Assembly: GCF_900116665.1 (NCBI RefSeq)
Contig: NZ_FPBK01000008.1
Location: 1-64,000, forward strand
Length of the DNA stretch: 64,000 bases
Direction of reading: 5' to 3'
Source of the DNA: Pustulibacterium marinum
GTDB taxonomy: Bacteria; Bacteroidota; Bacteroidia; Flavobacteriales; Flavobacteriaceae
A program made the position numbers and the translations under genes. This document shows positions 35,925-45,587 of the stretch, in pieces (the stretch's first letter is position 1; each line of letters opens with the position of its first letter). Below the pieces are notes generated by a model, which was not told the origin of the DNA, did no database searches, and was given only the letters and a program-made list of their open reading frames with translations.

Positions 35925-38201
35925 TTACTTTTTGCTTTTTTCCTGTGCATCTACTACAGCAACGGCAGCCATGTTTACCATTTCATTTACACTTGCTCCT
36001 AACTGAAACACGTGAACTGGTTTTTTAACTCCCATAAGCATTGGTCCAATAGACTCTGCTCCATTTAATTCCTTCATTAACTTATAGGTAATATTTGCGG
36101 AATCTAGGTTTGGAAAAATTAATGCATTTACTTTTTTACCAGCCAATTTTGAAAACGAAAACTTATCCATCATCATTTCTCTATTAAGAGCAAAATCTGA
36201 TTGCACTTCACCGTCTACAATTAAATCTGGATGTTCTGCATGTAATGTTTTAAGCGCCATTCTTATCTTCTTAGCGCTTTCATTATCTGAAGAACCAAAA
36301 TTGGCATAAGATAACATTGCCATAACAGGTTCCAAACCAAACAATTTAGCAACGCGTGCCGTCATTACAGAAATCTCGGTAAGTTCTTCTGCATTTGGAT
36401 TGATATTAATTGCGGTATCTGAAAGAAACATTGGCCCACGGTCTGTAAGCATTAAATTGGTCGCTGCCACTTTGGTAACCCCCTCTTCTTTTCCAATAGC
36501 TTCTAAAACGGGTTTTACTACAGAAGGATAATTTCTAGAATATCCGGTAACCAAAGCATCGGCATCACCTTCATTTACCATCATTGCCGCAAAATAGTTA
36601 CGCTCTTTCATTTTGCTTTCAGCATCATAAAATGTAACTCCTTTGCGTTTTCTGCTTTCCCAAAAATCTTTAGCATATTTAGCACGCAGGTCGGCCAATT
36701 CTTCTGTTTTTGGATCTAAAATGACGATGTCTGCATCAAACTCTAACTCTTCTTTTAAGGCTAAAATACGTTCTTTATTTCCTAGTAAAACTGGAATACC
36801 AATGCCTTCATCATTTATAATTTGAGCAGCTTTTAAAACATCTAATTGATCTGCTTCTGCAAAAACCACACGCTTAGGATTACTTTTTGCACGGGTATGC
36901 AACATTCTTACAATTTTATTATCGTTTCCTAAACGCTGTAACAATTCTTCTTCATACTTGTCCCAATCAAGAATTTCATCTGTTGCCACTCCACTTTCCA
37001 TTGCAGCTTTTGCTACTGCAGGCGGTATTTTTGCAATTAACCTAGGATCAAATGGTTTTGGGATGATATATTCTCTGTTAAACGTCATTCTGGTTTCTCC
37101 ATAGGCAATATTCACCTGCTCAGGAACCGGTTCTTTTGCCAATTCAGCCAACGCTTTTACCGCAGCTTGTTTCATTTCTTCATTGATTTTGGTAGCCTTC
37201 ACATCTAATGCACCACGGAAAATGAACGGAAAACCAAGAACATTGTTCACCTGATTTGGATGATCTGATCTACCTGTAGCCATAATAATATCTTTACGAG
37301 TATCAATAGCCAAATCATAATCAATCTCTGGATTTGGATTTGCCATCGCAAAAACAATAGGATTTTCTGCCATGGAACTTAACATATCTGGAGAAACAAT
37401 ATCTGCAATAGAAAGCCCGATAAACACATCAGCATCTACCATGGCTTCTTCTAATGTATCTATCTTTCTATCCGTAGCAAATTCAAGTTTTTGCTCTGTT
37501 AAGTTTTCTCTATCTTTTCTAATAACGCCACGACTATCTAGCATTACAATATTTTCTGCACTCGCTCCAAAAGATTTGTAAAGACGTGTACAAGAAACTG
37601 CTGCCGCACCTGCTCCACTTACCACGATTTTCACATCTTCAATCTTCTTTTCTGCCAATTCCAAAGCATTTAATAAAGCTGCAGCAGAAATAATTGCAGT
37701 TCCGTGTTGATCATCATGCATTACGGGAATATCCAATTCCTCTTTTAATCTTCTTTCTATTTCAAAAGCTTCCGGAGCCTTAATATCTTCTAAATTGATT
37801 CCTCCAAAAGTTGGTGCTATAATCTTTACGGTTTCTATGAACTTATCTACATCTTTGGTATCTAGTTCTATATCTATTCCGTCTATATCTGCAAAGATTT
37901 TAAAAAGCAATCCTTTACCTTCCATAACCGGTTTTGCAGCTTCCGGCCCAATATCTCCTAAACCTAAAACAGCAGTACCATTTGAAATTACAGCAACCAA
38001 ATTTCCTTTGGCCGTGTATTTATAAACATTCTTAGTGTCTTTATGAATTTCTAAACAAGGTTCTGCAACACCAGGCGAATATGCCAGCGCTAAATCGCGT
38101 TGCGTAGCGTAGGGTTTTGTAGGAACTATTTTGATTTTTCCGGGCTGTGGCTTGGCATGATATACCAAAGCCTCTCTTCTTCTGCTTTGCTTTTTACTCA
38201 T
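35925..38201 (-). CDS. maeB: NADP-dependent malic enzyme with phosphotransacetylase-like domain
   Basis: A 758-residue two-domain protein. Residues about 1-430 form the malic enzyme part, which decarboxylates malate to pyruvate: YSPGVAEPCLEI near 40, GDIGPEAAKPVMEGK near 82, HDDQHGTAIISAAALLNAL near 160 and VSGAGAAAVSC as the nucleotide-binding loop. Residues about 430-758 match the phosphate acetyl/butyryltransferase fold (RVVFAEADQLDVLKAAQ, MLTDRGPMFLSDTAININPN) but usually act in regulation by acetyl-CoA, not catalysis. This is the standard MaeB architecture. It opposes pckA metabolically, as both act at the C4/C3 branch point. Confidence 0.96.
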   Translation of the reverse strand: MSKKQSRRREALVYHAKPQPGKIKIVPTKPYATQRDLALAYSPGVAEPCLEIHKDTKNVYKYTAKGNLVAVISNGTAVLGLGDIGPEAAKPVMEGKGLLFKIFADIDGIDIELDTKDVDKFIETVKIIAPTFGGINLEDIKAPEAFEIERRLKEELDIPVMHDDQHGTAIISAAALLNALELAEKKIEDVKIVVSGAGAAAVSCTRLYKSFGASAENIVMLDSRGVIRKDRENLTEQKLEFATDRKIDTLEEAMVDADVFIGLSIADIVSPDMLSSMAENPIVFAMANPNPEIDYDLAIDTRKDIIMATGRSDHPNQVNNVLGFPFIFRGALDVKATKINEEMKQAAVKALAELAKEPVPEQVNIAYGETRMTFNREYIIPKPFDPRLIAKIPPAVAKAAMESGVATDEILDWDKYEEELLQRLGNDNKIVRMLHTRAKSNPKRVVFAEADQLDVLKAAQIINDEGIGIPVLLGNKERILALKEELEFDADIVILDPKTEELADLRAKYAKDFWESRKRKGVTFYDAESKMKERNYFAAMMVNEGDADALVTGYSRNYPSVVKPVLEAIGKEEGVTKVAATNLMLTDRGPMFLSDTAININPNAEELTEISVMTARVAKLFGLEPVMAMLSYANFGSSDNESAKKIRMALKTLHAEHPDLIVDGEVQSDFALNREMMMDKFSFSKLAGKKVNALIFPNLDSANITYKLMKELNGAESIGPMLMGVKKPVHVFQLGASVNEMVNMAAVAVVDAQEKSKK

Positions 38202-38224
38202 AATCTTTTTTTAAGCGATCTAAA

Positions 38225-38232
38225 CAAAGATA
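38225..38232 (-). promoter_or_regulatory. -7 element before maeB
   Basis: Minus strand TATCTTTG fits TAnnTTTG, 23 nt before the maeB start. No clear -33 TTTG sits at 19-21 nt. Confidence 0.45.
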
Positions 38233-38294
38233 GAAGTATTGCAAAAAAGAATCACATGATTTTTGTTATATTCAACAAAAACTATGAAAAGATA

Positions 38295-39221
38295 TTATTC
38301 TTTTAAAAATTTAATATTTCTATTCAATCCTGCGAACTTAGTTCGCTTTACAGCTGATTTTTTAAAAACTTTGCTAAAGGTTTCTTGGGTGAGTTCTTGC
38401 CAATCTTTGTAATCCATTTCAAGCAATTCAGGGTTTGGATGGAATAATGGCTCAGTATGCGCTTTGGAAAATCTATTCCATGGACACACATCTTGGCAAA
38501 CATCGCAGCCAAACATCCAATCATCCATTTTTCCTTTGAATTCAGTTGGAATATTTTCTTTCAATTCTATTGTGAGGTAAGAAATACACTTGCTACCATC
38601 TACCACATAAGGTTCTACAATGGCCTGCGTTGGGCAAGCATCTATACAAGCTGTGCAAGAGCCACAATGATCTGTTGTAGGACCATCGTACTCCAAAGGA
38701 AGATCTACAATTAATTCTGCTATAAAAAAGAAAGAACCGGTTTGCTTGGCTAGCAAATTGGCATTTTTACCAATCCAACCCAATCCGCTTTTAGCAGCCC
38801 ACGCTTTATCTAGCACCGGAGCTGAATCTACGAAAGCTCTTCCGCCTACTTCGCCAATTTCTTCTTGAATAGCTTCTAACAATATTTTTAGCTTGTCTTT
38901 GATTACAAAATGATAATCCGTTCCGTATGCGTATTTTGAAATTTTTGGCGCATTTGGATTTTGAGTTTCCGAAGGATAATAGTTCAATAATAAGGAAATC
39001 ACCGACTTTGCATCGTCTACCAGTAAACGTGGATCCAATCGCTTATCAAAATGATTTTCCATATACTGCATTTTGCCATTTCGGCCTTCGTTCAGCCATT
39101 TTTCTAACCGAGGCGCTTCTTCCTCTAGAAAATCTGCTTTTGAAATTCCGCATGACAAAAACCCAAGCTCTTTGGCTTTGGCTTTTATAAACTGTGTATA
39201 TTTAGTTGTGTTTGAATTCAA
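38295..39221 (-). CDS. queG: Epoxyqueuosine reductase QueG
   Basis: A 308-residue cobalamin- and Fe-S-dependent enzyme that reduces epoxyqueuosine to queuosine in the wobble position of tRNAs. Two [4Fe-4S] motifs are visible: [12 protein letters not shown] near residue 190 and [13 protein letters not shown] near 240. The N-terminus [20 protein letters not shown] matches the family. The only possible start near this N-terminus is a TTG at 39221, one base after the P450 stop codon, because the frame is closed by a TGA eight codons upstream. It is the last gene of the ruvB-P450-queG operon. Confidence 0.95.
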   Translation of the reverse strand: MNSNTTKYTQFIKAKAKELGFLSCGISKADFLEEEAPRLEKWLNEGRNGKMQYMENHFDKRLDPRLLVDDAKSVISLLLNYYPSETQNPNAPKISKYAYGTDYHFVIKDKLKILLEAIQEEIGEVGGRAFVDSAPVLDKAWAAKSGLGWIGKNANLLAKQTGSFFFIAELIVDLPLEYDGPTTDHCGSCTACIDACPTQAIVEPYVVDGSKCISYLTIELKENIPTEFKGKMDDWMFGCDVCQDVCPWNRFSKAHTEPLFHPNPELLEMDYKDWQELTQETFSKVFKKSAVKRTKFAGLNRNIKFLKE

Positions 39222-39222
39222 G

Positions 39223-40551
39223 TTATCGTCTTGTAAACTTCAAAATGGCATTTTTAGGTTTTAAACTGATCAATGGTGTAATTTCTATAGTACCACTTTT
39301 GGGCTCTATTTTGAAATTTTTCATCAATTCATTTAAAGCTAAAATCATTTCGTACATGGCAAAATTATTTCCAATACATTTTCGAGGACCAGCACCAAAA
39401 GGATAGTATGCATCTCCATTTTTAAACTGATAATTCAAAAAACGATCTGGATTGAATGTATTTGGATTTTCCCAAAAATCTTGATGATGATGAATTTCAA
39501 AGATAGAAAGTAACACATTGGCTCCTTTCGGAATTGTAAATCCATTAATTTCATCTGCTTCTTTACTCACCCGATCTATAAAATACACCGGAGGATACAT
39601 TCGCATAACCTCATTAATCACCGCATTGGCATACTGACTTTTCTGAATAAGAGTCATTACATCAGATTCTTCTTTATGCGTTATTATTTCTTCGGATAAC
39701 TTTTCCTGAACTTGAGGATTTCTAGCTAACAATTCGCATGCAAATGTGAGCGCATTGGATGTGGTTTCATGCCCAGCAACAAAAAGAATTAAAATCTCAT
39801 CTATCAATTGATCTTCGGTCATGGAACTTCCATCTTCGTAACGCGCATCGAGCAACATATCTAGTAAATCATCAGTTTTTTGAGTAGACGATTTTCGCTT
39901 ATCTATAATTTTCTTTAAAACAATTTTCGATTGTTTGGAGAAAGCAATGTTCTTTTCTATTTCGCCTGTCAACTTAAACCACCACTTTTTGTAAGGCTGA
40001 CGCAATTCGCTAATCAACATTTTTTGCGCAGTTTCCGTTATATGTTGAAGCTCCTGTATATCGGTTTTATCTGCCACATTACTGAAAAGCGCCTTCACTA
40101 CAGTTTGAAAAGCAAGATCATTCATAATAGGAAAAATATCAATTTCCTTCTCGGTAGTGATATGTTGCAACTCATCTACAATAGCTTCTTGAACAGCTTC
40201 CAGTAACAACATCAATTTCTTTTTGTGAAATGCAGGCTGAATGAGTTTGCGTTGTGTTTTCCATTGTTTACCTTCAGCAGTCAACAGACCATGACCTACA
40301 TATTTAGCGAGTTCTTCCGTTTGAATATCTGACTTTTTATAATTACGCTGATTTTTTTGCAAAATATGTTCTGCAAAATCTGGATCTCTGGAAAAAAACA
40401 GATTGGATCGTGGACTTACTTTTAAACAAAATGTATCCCCCAGCCGCTCAAAGTTGGCTTGATGAAAAGGCAACGGATTTTTAAGAATCTGTTTGGCGTT
40501 TTTCAGAAACCGAAACGTAGAAACCGTAGGGATTTTTTTATCGCTACTCAT
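39223..40551 (-). CDS. Cytochrome P450 monooxygenase
   Basis: A 442-residue soluble-type P450. The heme-ligand loop [12 protein letters not shown] puts the thiolate at Cys392. The I-helix oxygen-activation motif AGHETTS is near residue 256, and the K-helix ExxR is in NEVMRMYPP. No membrane anchor is present. The substrate and redox partners cannot be read from the sequence, and no ferredoxin or reductase gene is adjacent. It lies 5 nt after ruvB and 1 nt before queG, so it is co-transcribed with two nucleic-acid-related genes. Confidence 0.95.
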   Translation of the reverse strand: MSSDKKIPTVSTFRFLKNAKQILKNPLPFHQANFERLGDTFCLKVSPRSNLFFSRDPDFAEHILQKNQRNYKKSDIQTEELAKYVGHGLLTAEGKQWKTQRKLIQPAFHKKKLMLLLEAVQEAIVDELQHITTEKEIDIFPIMNDLAFQTVVKALFSNVADKTDIQELQHITETAQKMLISELRQPYKKWWFKLTGEIEKNIAFSKQSKIVLKKIIDKRKSSTQKTDDLLDMLLDARYEDGSSMTEDQLIDEILILFVAGHETTSNALTFACELLARNPQVQEKLSEEIITHKEESDVMTLIQKSQYANAVINEVMRMYPPVYFIDRVSKEADEINGFTIPKGANVLLSIFEIHHHQDFWENPNTFNPDRFLNYQFKNGDAYYPFGAGPRKCIGNNFAMYEMILALNELMKNFKIEPKSGTIEITPLISLKPKNAILKFTRR

Positions 40552-40556
40552 ATACT

Positions 40557-41579
40557 TTAGAACAATCCGCCCTGGATATTTCCCTTCACTCTACCCAAAT
40601 GCTTATAGGCAAGTTCTGTTACTTCGCGTCCACGAGGAGTTCTAATTATAAATCCTTGCTGTATAAGAAATGGCTCATACACTTCTTCAATGGTTTCTCC
40701 ATTTTCGGAAACTGCAGTCGCCAATGTAGTAATACCAACCGGACCACCTTTAAATTTATCAATGATGGTTTCTAGAATCTTATTATCCATCTCATCTAAA
40801 CCATGTGCATCTACATTCAAAGCTTTTAAAGCGAATTTTGAAATTTCAATATCAATGGTACCATTTCCTTTGATCTGAGCAAAATCACGAACTCTACGTA
40901 GTAACGCGTTTGCAATACGCGGCGTACCGCGACTACGACCGGCAATTTCTATAGCCGCTTCCATTTTGATTGGAACCCGAAGAATATGTGCAGAACGCTG
41001 AATGATATCAGCTAACAATTCCGTTGTATAATATTGTAAACGACTCTGAATACCAAAACGCGCTCGCATGGGCGCTGTAAGCAATCCTGAACGCGTGGTT
41101 GCACCAATTAATGTGAAAGGATTTAGATTGATTTGAACAGTTCGGGCATTTGGGCCAGACTCAATCATAATATCAATCTTGTAATCTTCCATGGCAGAAT
41201 ATAGGTACTCTTCCACTACCGGACTCAATCTGTGAATCTCATCGATAAAAAGAACATCGCGCTCTTCTAAATTGGTTAATAAACCAGCCAAATCACCTGG
41301 TTTATCTAATACAGGACCCGAAGTAATCTTGATTCCAACCTCCAATTCATTTGCTAAAATATGTGCCAATGTAGTTTTTCCTAATCCAGGAGGTCCATGG
41401 AAAAGTGTATGATCTAAAGCTTCTCCTCTTAAGTTCGCAGCTTTTACAAAAATCTGTAAATTCTCTAAAACAGCATCTTGCCCTGAGAAGTCTTCAAAAG
41501 ACAACGGCCTTAACGCTCTTTCAATATCTAATTCTTCTGACGAATATTGATTTTTATCGGGATCAAGATTGCTGTTCAT
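40557..41579 (-). CDS. ruvB: Holliday junction branch migration helicase RuvB
   Basis: A 340-residue AAA+ ATPase that drives branch migration with RuvA. Walker A is [11 protein letters not shown] near residues 63-73, Walker B is LFIDEIHRL near 115, sensor 1 is GATTRSG near 158, and the C-terminal winged helix contains [13 protein letters not shown]. The N-terminus begins with the [19 protein letters not shown] element of the family. It is the first gene of the operon with the P450 gene and queG. Confidence 0.98.
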   Translation of the reverse strand: MNSNLDPDKNQYSSEELDIERALRPLSFEDFSGQDAVLENLQIFVKAANLRGEALDHTLFHGPPGLGKTTLAHILANELEVGIKITSGPVLDKPGDLAGLLTNLEERDVLFIDEIHRLSPVVEEYLYSAMEDYKIDIMIESGPNARTVQINLNPFTLIGATTRSGLLTAPMRARFGIQSRLQYYTTELLADIIQRSAHILRVPIKMEAAIEIAGRSRGTPRIANALLRRVRDFAQIKGNGTIDIEISKFALKALNVDAHGLDEMDNKILETIIDKFKGGPVGITTLATAVSENGETIEEVYEPFLIQQGFIIRTPRGREVTELAYKHLGRVKGNIQGGLF

Positions 41580-41633
41580 GAATTTAATTTAGTAAATTAG
41601 AGAAAATTTTATAAATAATTAATCTTACTGAAA

Positions 41634-41641
41634 CAAAGATA
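41634..41641 (-). promoter_or_regulatory. -7 element before ruvB
   Basis: Minus strand TATCTTTG, about 54 nt before the ruvB start, in the divergent region shared with pckA. The -33 position has no TTTG, so it is a partial match. No convincing promoter for pckA was found in the same region. Confidence 0.42.
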
Positions 41642-41797
41642 CTAAAAGAAAGAGTTATTATTATAATTCAATTTATGCAATCTACCGATGACAATTGTCA
41701 TGTATCAGTAAGAAAAAATGTTGGACTTTTATACTGTTGAAAAACGATAATAGAATTAAAAATAAAATCTTTTACTAACTACATAAAATAATTACAA

Positions 41798-43390
41798 ATG
41801 GGATTTAATCTTAAACAATACGGAATTGAGGTTGAGACAATACACAGAAACAGTAGTGTACCCGTTCTTTACGAACTAGGTCTTAGACTTGAAAAAGGAA
41901 CTGCAATCTCTAGCGTTGGTGCATTAATGACTTACTCTGGAGAAAAAACTGGTAGAAGCCCAAAAGATAAAAGAGTTGTAAAAAACCCTAGATCTGCAAA
42001 CAATATTGATTGGGGAGATATCAATATCGAATTAGACGAGTATACTTACATGGTAAACAGAGAAAGAGCTGTTGACTATTTAAATATTAAAGAACACTTA
42101 TACGTAGTAGATGCCTTCGCAGGATGGGATCCAAAATACAGACTTAAAGTACGTATCGTTTGTACAAGAGCATACCACGCATTATTTATGCAGAACATGC
42201 TTATCATGCCAACCGCTGAAGAGTTAGAAAACTTTGGAGAACCAGACTATGTAATCTTCAATGCAGGTGGATTCAAAGCAAACAGCTTTACTTCTAGCAT
42301 GACATCTAAAACAAGTGTTGATGTAAACTTAGAGAAAAAAGAAATTGTAATCTTAGGTACTGAGTACGCTGGTGAGATGAAAAAAGGTATTTTCTCTATC
42401 ATGAACTACCTAATGCCACTAGAAGGTGTAATGCCAATGCACTGTTCTGCTAACGTAGGTGAAGAAGGAGATGTTACCATCTTATTCGGATTATCAGGAA
42501 CTGGTAAAACAACGTTAAGTGCGGATCCTAAACGTAAATTGATTGGTGATGATGAGCACTGCTGGACAGATGAAGGTACTTTCAACATTGAAGGTGGATG
42601 TTACGCAAAAGCCATTGATCTAAGCGCAGAAAAAGAACCAGATATTTTCAATGCGATTAAATTTGGTACTGTATTAGAAAATGTAGGATTTGATCCAAAT
42701 ACAAGAGTCGTAGATTATTCTGATGTATCTTTCACTCAAAACACAAGAGCATCTTACCCTATTAACTATATAGAAAACGTTCAACTTCCTTGTGTAGCTG
42801 GTCACCCTAAAAATATCATCTTCTTAACTTGTGATGCATTTGGTGTGTTACCTCCAGTAAGTAAATTAACACCAGAACAAGCTAGTTACCACTTCATCTC
42901 TGGATATACTGCAAAAGTAGCAGGAACAGAAATGGGAGTAACAGAACCAGAAGCTACATTTAGCGCATGTTTTGGAGCAGCATTTATGATGTGGCACCCT
43001 AACAAATATGCTGAATTACTAGCAGAAAAAATTAAAGAACACGGAGCTACAGCTTGGCTAGTAAACACAGGATGGAGCGGTGGAGCTTATGGAATAGGAA
43101 ACAGAATGAAACTGAAATATACTAGAGCTATGATCGATGCTATCCACAACGGAAGTTTTGAAAACGTAGACTATGTAACCGATGAAGGTTTCGGATTCCA
43201 AATTCCAACAAGCTGTCCTAACGTACCTAGCGAGATTTTAGTACCTGAAAATACATGGGCTAATAAAGCTGAGTATGAAAAAACAAAAGTTAAATTAATC
43301 TCTTTATTCCAGAAAAACTTCAAAAAATTTGAAAGCGGCGTGAACCCTGAAATACTTGAAGCTGGACCTAAAGAAGTTGTAAACTCTTAA
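41798..43390 (+). CDS. pckA: Phosphoenolpyruvate carboxykinase (ATP)
   Basis: A 530-residue enzyme that interconverts oxaloacetate and PEP with ATP, the gluconeogenic entry point. The P-loop is [11 protein letters not shown] near residue 235 (kinase 1a). The kinase-2 metal site is GDDEHCW just after it. [15 protein letters not shown] at about 46-60 and the substrate Arg loop fit the family. Its length is standard. The intergenic region to ruvB is about 218 bp. The IS element lies 55 bp after its stop codon and its left end may supply the terminator. Confidence 0.98.
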   Translation: MGFNLKQYGIEVETIHRNSSVPVLYELGLRLEKGTAISSVGALMTYSGEKTGRSPKDKRVVKNPRSANNIDWGDINIELDEYTYMVNRERAVDYLNIKEHLYVVDAFAGWDPKYRLKVRIVCTRAYHALFMQNMLIMPTAEELENFGEPDYVIFNAGGFKANSFTSSMTSKTSVDVNLEKKEIVILGTEYAGEMKKGIFSIMNYLMPLEGVMPMHCSANVGEEGDVTILFGLSGTGKTTLSADPKRKLIGDDEHCWTDEGTFNIEGGCYAKAIDLSAEKEPDIFNAIKFGTVLENVGFDPNTRVVDYSDVSFTQNTRASYPINYIENVQLPCVAGHPKNIIFLTCDAFGVLPPVSKLTPEQASYHFISGYTAKVAGTEMGVTEPEATFSACFGAAFMMWHPNKYAELLAEKIKEHGATAWLVNTGWSGGAYGIGNRMKLKYTRAMIDAIHNGSFENVDYVTDEGFGFQIPTSCPNVPSEILVPENTWANKAEYEKTKVKLISLFQKNFKKFESGVNPEILEAGPKEVVNS

Positions 43391-43447
43391 TAATACATAA
43401 TTGTAACCTATGAAGTAAAAACCATTGTGTTAAAAATCAATCTAGAA

Positions 43448-43479
43448 GAGGCTGTCTAAAAAGGCAGTCTCTTTTTTTT
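43448..43479 (+). terminator. Terminator formed by the left end of the IS
   Basis: GAGGCTGTC (43448-43456) pairs with GGCAGTCTC (43463-43471), 9 bp with two G-U pairs and a 6-nt loop, followed by eight T residues (43472-43479). It lies 58 nt after the pckA stop and overlaps the left inverted repeat of the IS, so it should stop pckA transcripts entering the element. Confidence 0.72.
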
Positions 43480-43510
43480 GAAAGAATTTAGATTTTGCTT
43501 AAATTTAAGA

Positions 43511-44029
43511 ATGAATCGTAAGCAAGTTTGGAAAACCTACCATCAGTCACAGCTTAGTCTTTTACCACCGAGTTATGATGACTTAGTACCTGATAACCAT
43601 CCCGTTCGGATAGTAGACACGATACTCGAATCGATAGATTTAAGTTTTTTGGAACAGAAATATCGTGGCGGCGGTACCTCAAGCTATCACCCTAAAGTTT
43701 TATTGAAGATATTGGTTTATTCTTATCTAAGGAATTTATATTCTTCACGAAAGATCGAGCAATCACTTTCTGAAAATATACATTTTATCTGGCTCAGCGG
43801 TGGAGCAAAGCCTGATCATAATACGATTAATAATTTTCGTTCGGGTAAATTGAAAGATTCTTTCAAAGAGATATTTAATCAAGTAGTACTTCTTTTAAAT
43901 GAGCAAGGTTATTTAAGTTTAAAGGATATCTATGTTGATGGCACTAAGCTAGAAGCTAATGCTAATAAATATACTTTTGTATGGCTAAAAGTATCAAAAC
44001 TTCCCGTACACGGATTGAGAAACAACTAA
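43511..44029 (+). CDS. IS1182 transposase, N-terminal part (frame 1)
   Basis: A 172-residue product beginning MNRKQVWKTYHQSQLSLLPP. It holds the DUF772-type N-terminal domain (DNHPVRIVDTILESIDLSFLE, HPKVLLKILVYSYLRNLYSSRKIEQ, KPDHNTINNFRSGKL) and the first catalytic Asp in YVDGTKLEANANKYTFVW. After that motif, the frame runs into 13 unrelated residues and stops, while the correct continuation lies in the -1 frame (ORF at 43981). An upstream in-frame ATG at 43478 lies within the terminator region and is unlikely to be used. Confidence 0.85.
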   Translation: MNRKQVWKTYHQSQLSLLPPSYDDLVPDNHPVRIVDTILESIDLSFLEQKYRGGGTSSYHPKVLLKILVYSYLRNLYSSRKIEQSLSENIHFIWLSGGAKPDHNTINNFRSGKLKDSFKEIFNQVVLLLNEQGYLSLKDIYVDGTKLEANANKYTFVWLKVSKLPVHGLRNN

Positions 44030-45054
44030 AAGAACTCTGGCAGTATGTAGAACAAGTCTATGCAGATGAAGAACAACTACCAAATACTCCTGATTTTGCA
44101 GCTATAGATCCTGAGAAAGTCTCAGCCACTATACAACAAATTAATCAGGCACTTGAAAAAAAAACTGTTGATAGTAAGGTAAAACAGAAACTAAATTATG
44201 CGCAAAAGAACTGGCCTAAGAATGTAGCTAAGTACAACGAACAGCAAAAGAAGTTAGGGCATCGTCAGAGTATGAGTAAGACCGACCCTGACGCTACCTT
44301 CATGCGCATGAAAGAGGATCACATGAAAAATGGTCAGCTAAAACCCGGGTATAATCTACAAGCTTCCACCAATAATCAATTTATAGTACATTACTCGCTG
44401 GCGCAAACCACCGCCGACACTACCACTCTTATCGATCATTTGGAAGGTTTTGAAAAAGCCTTTGAACAGACACCTGAAACTCTAACAGCAGATGCTGGTT
44501 ATGGTAGTGAAGAAAACTATCAGGCACTTGAAGATAAAGACATAAAAGCCTTTGTTAAGTACAATTACTTCCACAAAGAACAAAAACAAGCCAAAGCCCT
44601 TGTAGATAAAGCCCCCTTCCATCCAGATAAACTCCATTATAACCAGCAGACAGATACCTATTATTGTCCAATGGGGCAGCCTATGAATTATATAGGAGAA
44701 AAACAAAGTAAAACTACCACAGGATACCTACAGACTTACCATCGTTATCAGGCTGCAAACTGCCAAGGATGCACTTTAAGAGGGATATGTCATCAAAGTA
44801 AAGGCAATCGAATTATTGAACGAAATCACAAACTTATTGCTTATAAAAAGCAAGCAAAAGAGCGGTTACTGAGCGAGCAGGGAATTACCCATCGCAAACG
44901 AAGATGTTGGGAAGTAGAGGCTGTGTTTGGTAATATAAAGCAAAATATGAACTATAAAAGGTGTATGCTTAGGGGCATAGACAAGGTAGAAACCGAAATA
45001 GGGCTGATAGCTATGGCTCATAACCTGAATAAACTCTTCCTAAGCAGGGCGTAG
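43981..45054 (+). CDS. IS1182 transposase, C-terminal part (-1 frame)
   Basis: A 357-residue frame that continues the transposase. It starts with AKSIKTSRTRIEKQLKELWQ, the direct continuation of KYTFVW in family members. It has the second catalytic Asp in LTADAGYGSEENY and the third acidic residue in WEVEAVFGNIKQNMNYKR, plus the zinc-like cysteine cluster (CPMGQP, CQGCTLRGICHQ) of DDE_Tnp_1-type IS1182 proteins. It has its own ATG at 43981 but lacks the N-terminal domain. Fusion would need a -1 slip, for which AAAAG at 43987-43991 is a candidate, or the gene carries a one-base deletion. Confidence 0.88.
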   Translation: MAKSIKTSRTRIEKQLKELWQYVEQVYADEEQLPNTPDFAAIDPEKVSATIQQINQALEKKTVDSKVKQKLNYAQKNWPKNVAKYNEQQKKLGHRQSMSKTDPDATFMRMKEDHMKNGQLKPGYNLQASTNNQFIVHYSLAQTTADTTTLIDHLEGFEKAFEQTPETLTADAGYGSEENYQALEDKDIKAFVKYNYFHKEQKQAKALVDKAPFHPDKLHYNQQTDTYYCPMGQPMNYIGEKQSKTTTGYLQTYHRYQAANCQGCTLRGICHQSKGNRIIERNHKLIAYKKQAKERLLSEQGITHRKRRCWEVEAVFGNIKQNMNYKRCMLRGIDKVETEIGLIAMAHNLNKLFLSRA

Positions 45055-45169
45055 AACCTCCCTCTAAACTTTACTCATAATTATTAAATCATATGCTATT
45101 CTCCTCATTAATCAACAGAGGTAAACAACAAAAAAAAGACCGCCATAAATACTTTTTAGACAGCCTCTT

Positions 45170-45535
45170 TGCTTGCATTCTATTTACTCCTTAGTTCAAT
45201 ATCAACATAGAATTTTCTAAACCTAATTCCCATAGACATATAATAAATCATCTACTATACTTCAAGACCTAAAGAAGAATACAACTAGTTACAATGATTA
45301 ACTAATGTAAGCTATAAACGTCATAAGATTTTTTTAATATTCATAGAACGAGATAACCTTTATTTCCACAAGCACCTAAATAGCGGTAATAGAGACTAGA
45401 TAAAAACAATCATATAGAAATGTAGTTATAGACAAACTAACATCACTAAACCGACTACAAATACATATTAATCCAGTTGTTATAGCAAACTTCAAACCTA
45501 ATTTATCTTTATAAACAGATAATATATTTACCAAA
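45170..45535. other. Non-coding stretch to the right of the IS
   Basis: About 365 bp, A/T rich, between the IS and the ctaD terminator. No start-to-stop frame with family likeness, no RNA fold and no promoter stood out. A 50-codon open stretch on the minus strand has no start codon and runs through the terminator. Confidence 0.5.
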
Positions 45536-45565
45536 AAGAAAAGGCTACCAGTTTTGGTAGCCTTT
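45536..45565 (-). terminator. Terminator of the act-cta operon
   Basis: An 11-bp stem, AAAGGCTACCA (45540-45550) with TGGTAGCCTTT (45555-45565), has a 4-nt loop and is followed on the minus strand by a T-rich tract. It lies 23 nt after the ctaD stop. Confidence 0.92.
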
Positions 45566-45587
45566 ATATATATTTTTTTGGATTGAA

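Larger units (their letters stand above)
43446..45169 (+). mobile_element. IS1182-family insertion sequence
   Basis: About 1.72 kb bounded by perfect 18-bp inverted repeats, AAGAGGCTGTCTAAAAAG at 43446-43463 and its complement at 45152-45169. It carries a transposase split into two overlapping frames with all DDE landmarks. It sits between pckA (plus) and ctaD (minus), converging regions, and disrupts no gene. I see no obvious target-site duplication directly outside the repeats, so the exact ends could differ by a few bases. Confidence 0.92.

Noticed and set aside
43430-45185. Target-site duplication of the IS
   Set aside because: Bases directly outside the 18-bp inverted repeats on the two sides do not match in any length I could see.
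45270-45535. A 50-codon open stretch on the minus strand next to the IS
   Set aside because: No start codon, it reads through the ctaD terminator, and the amino-acid composition resembles nothing known.
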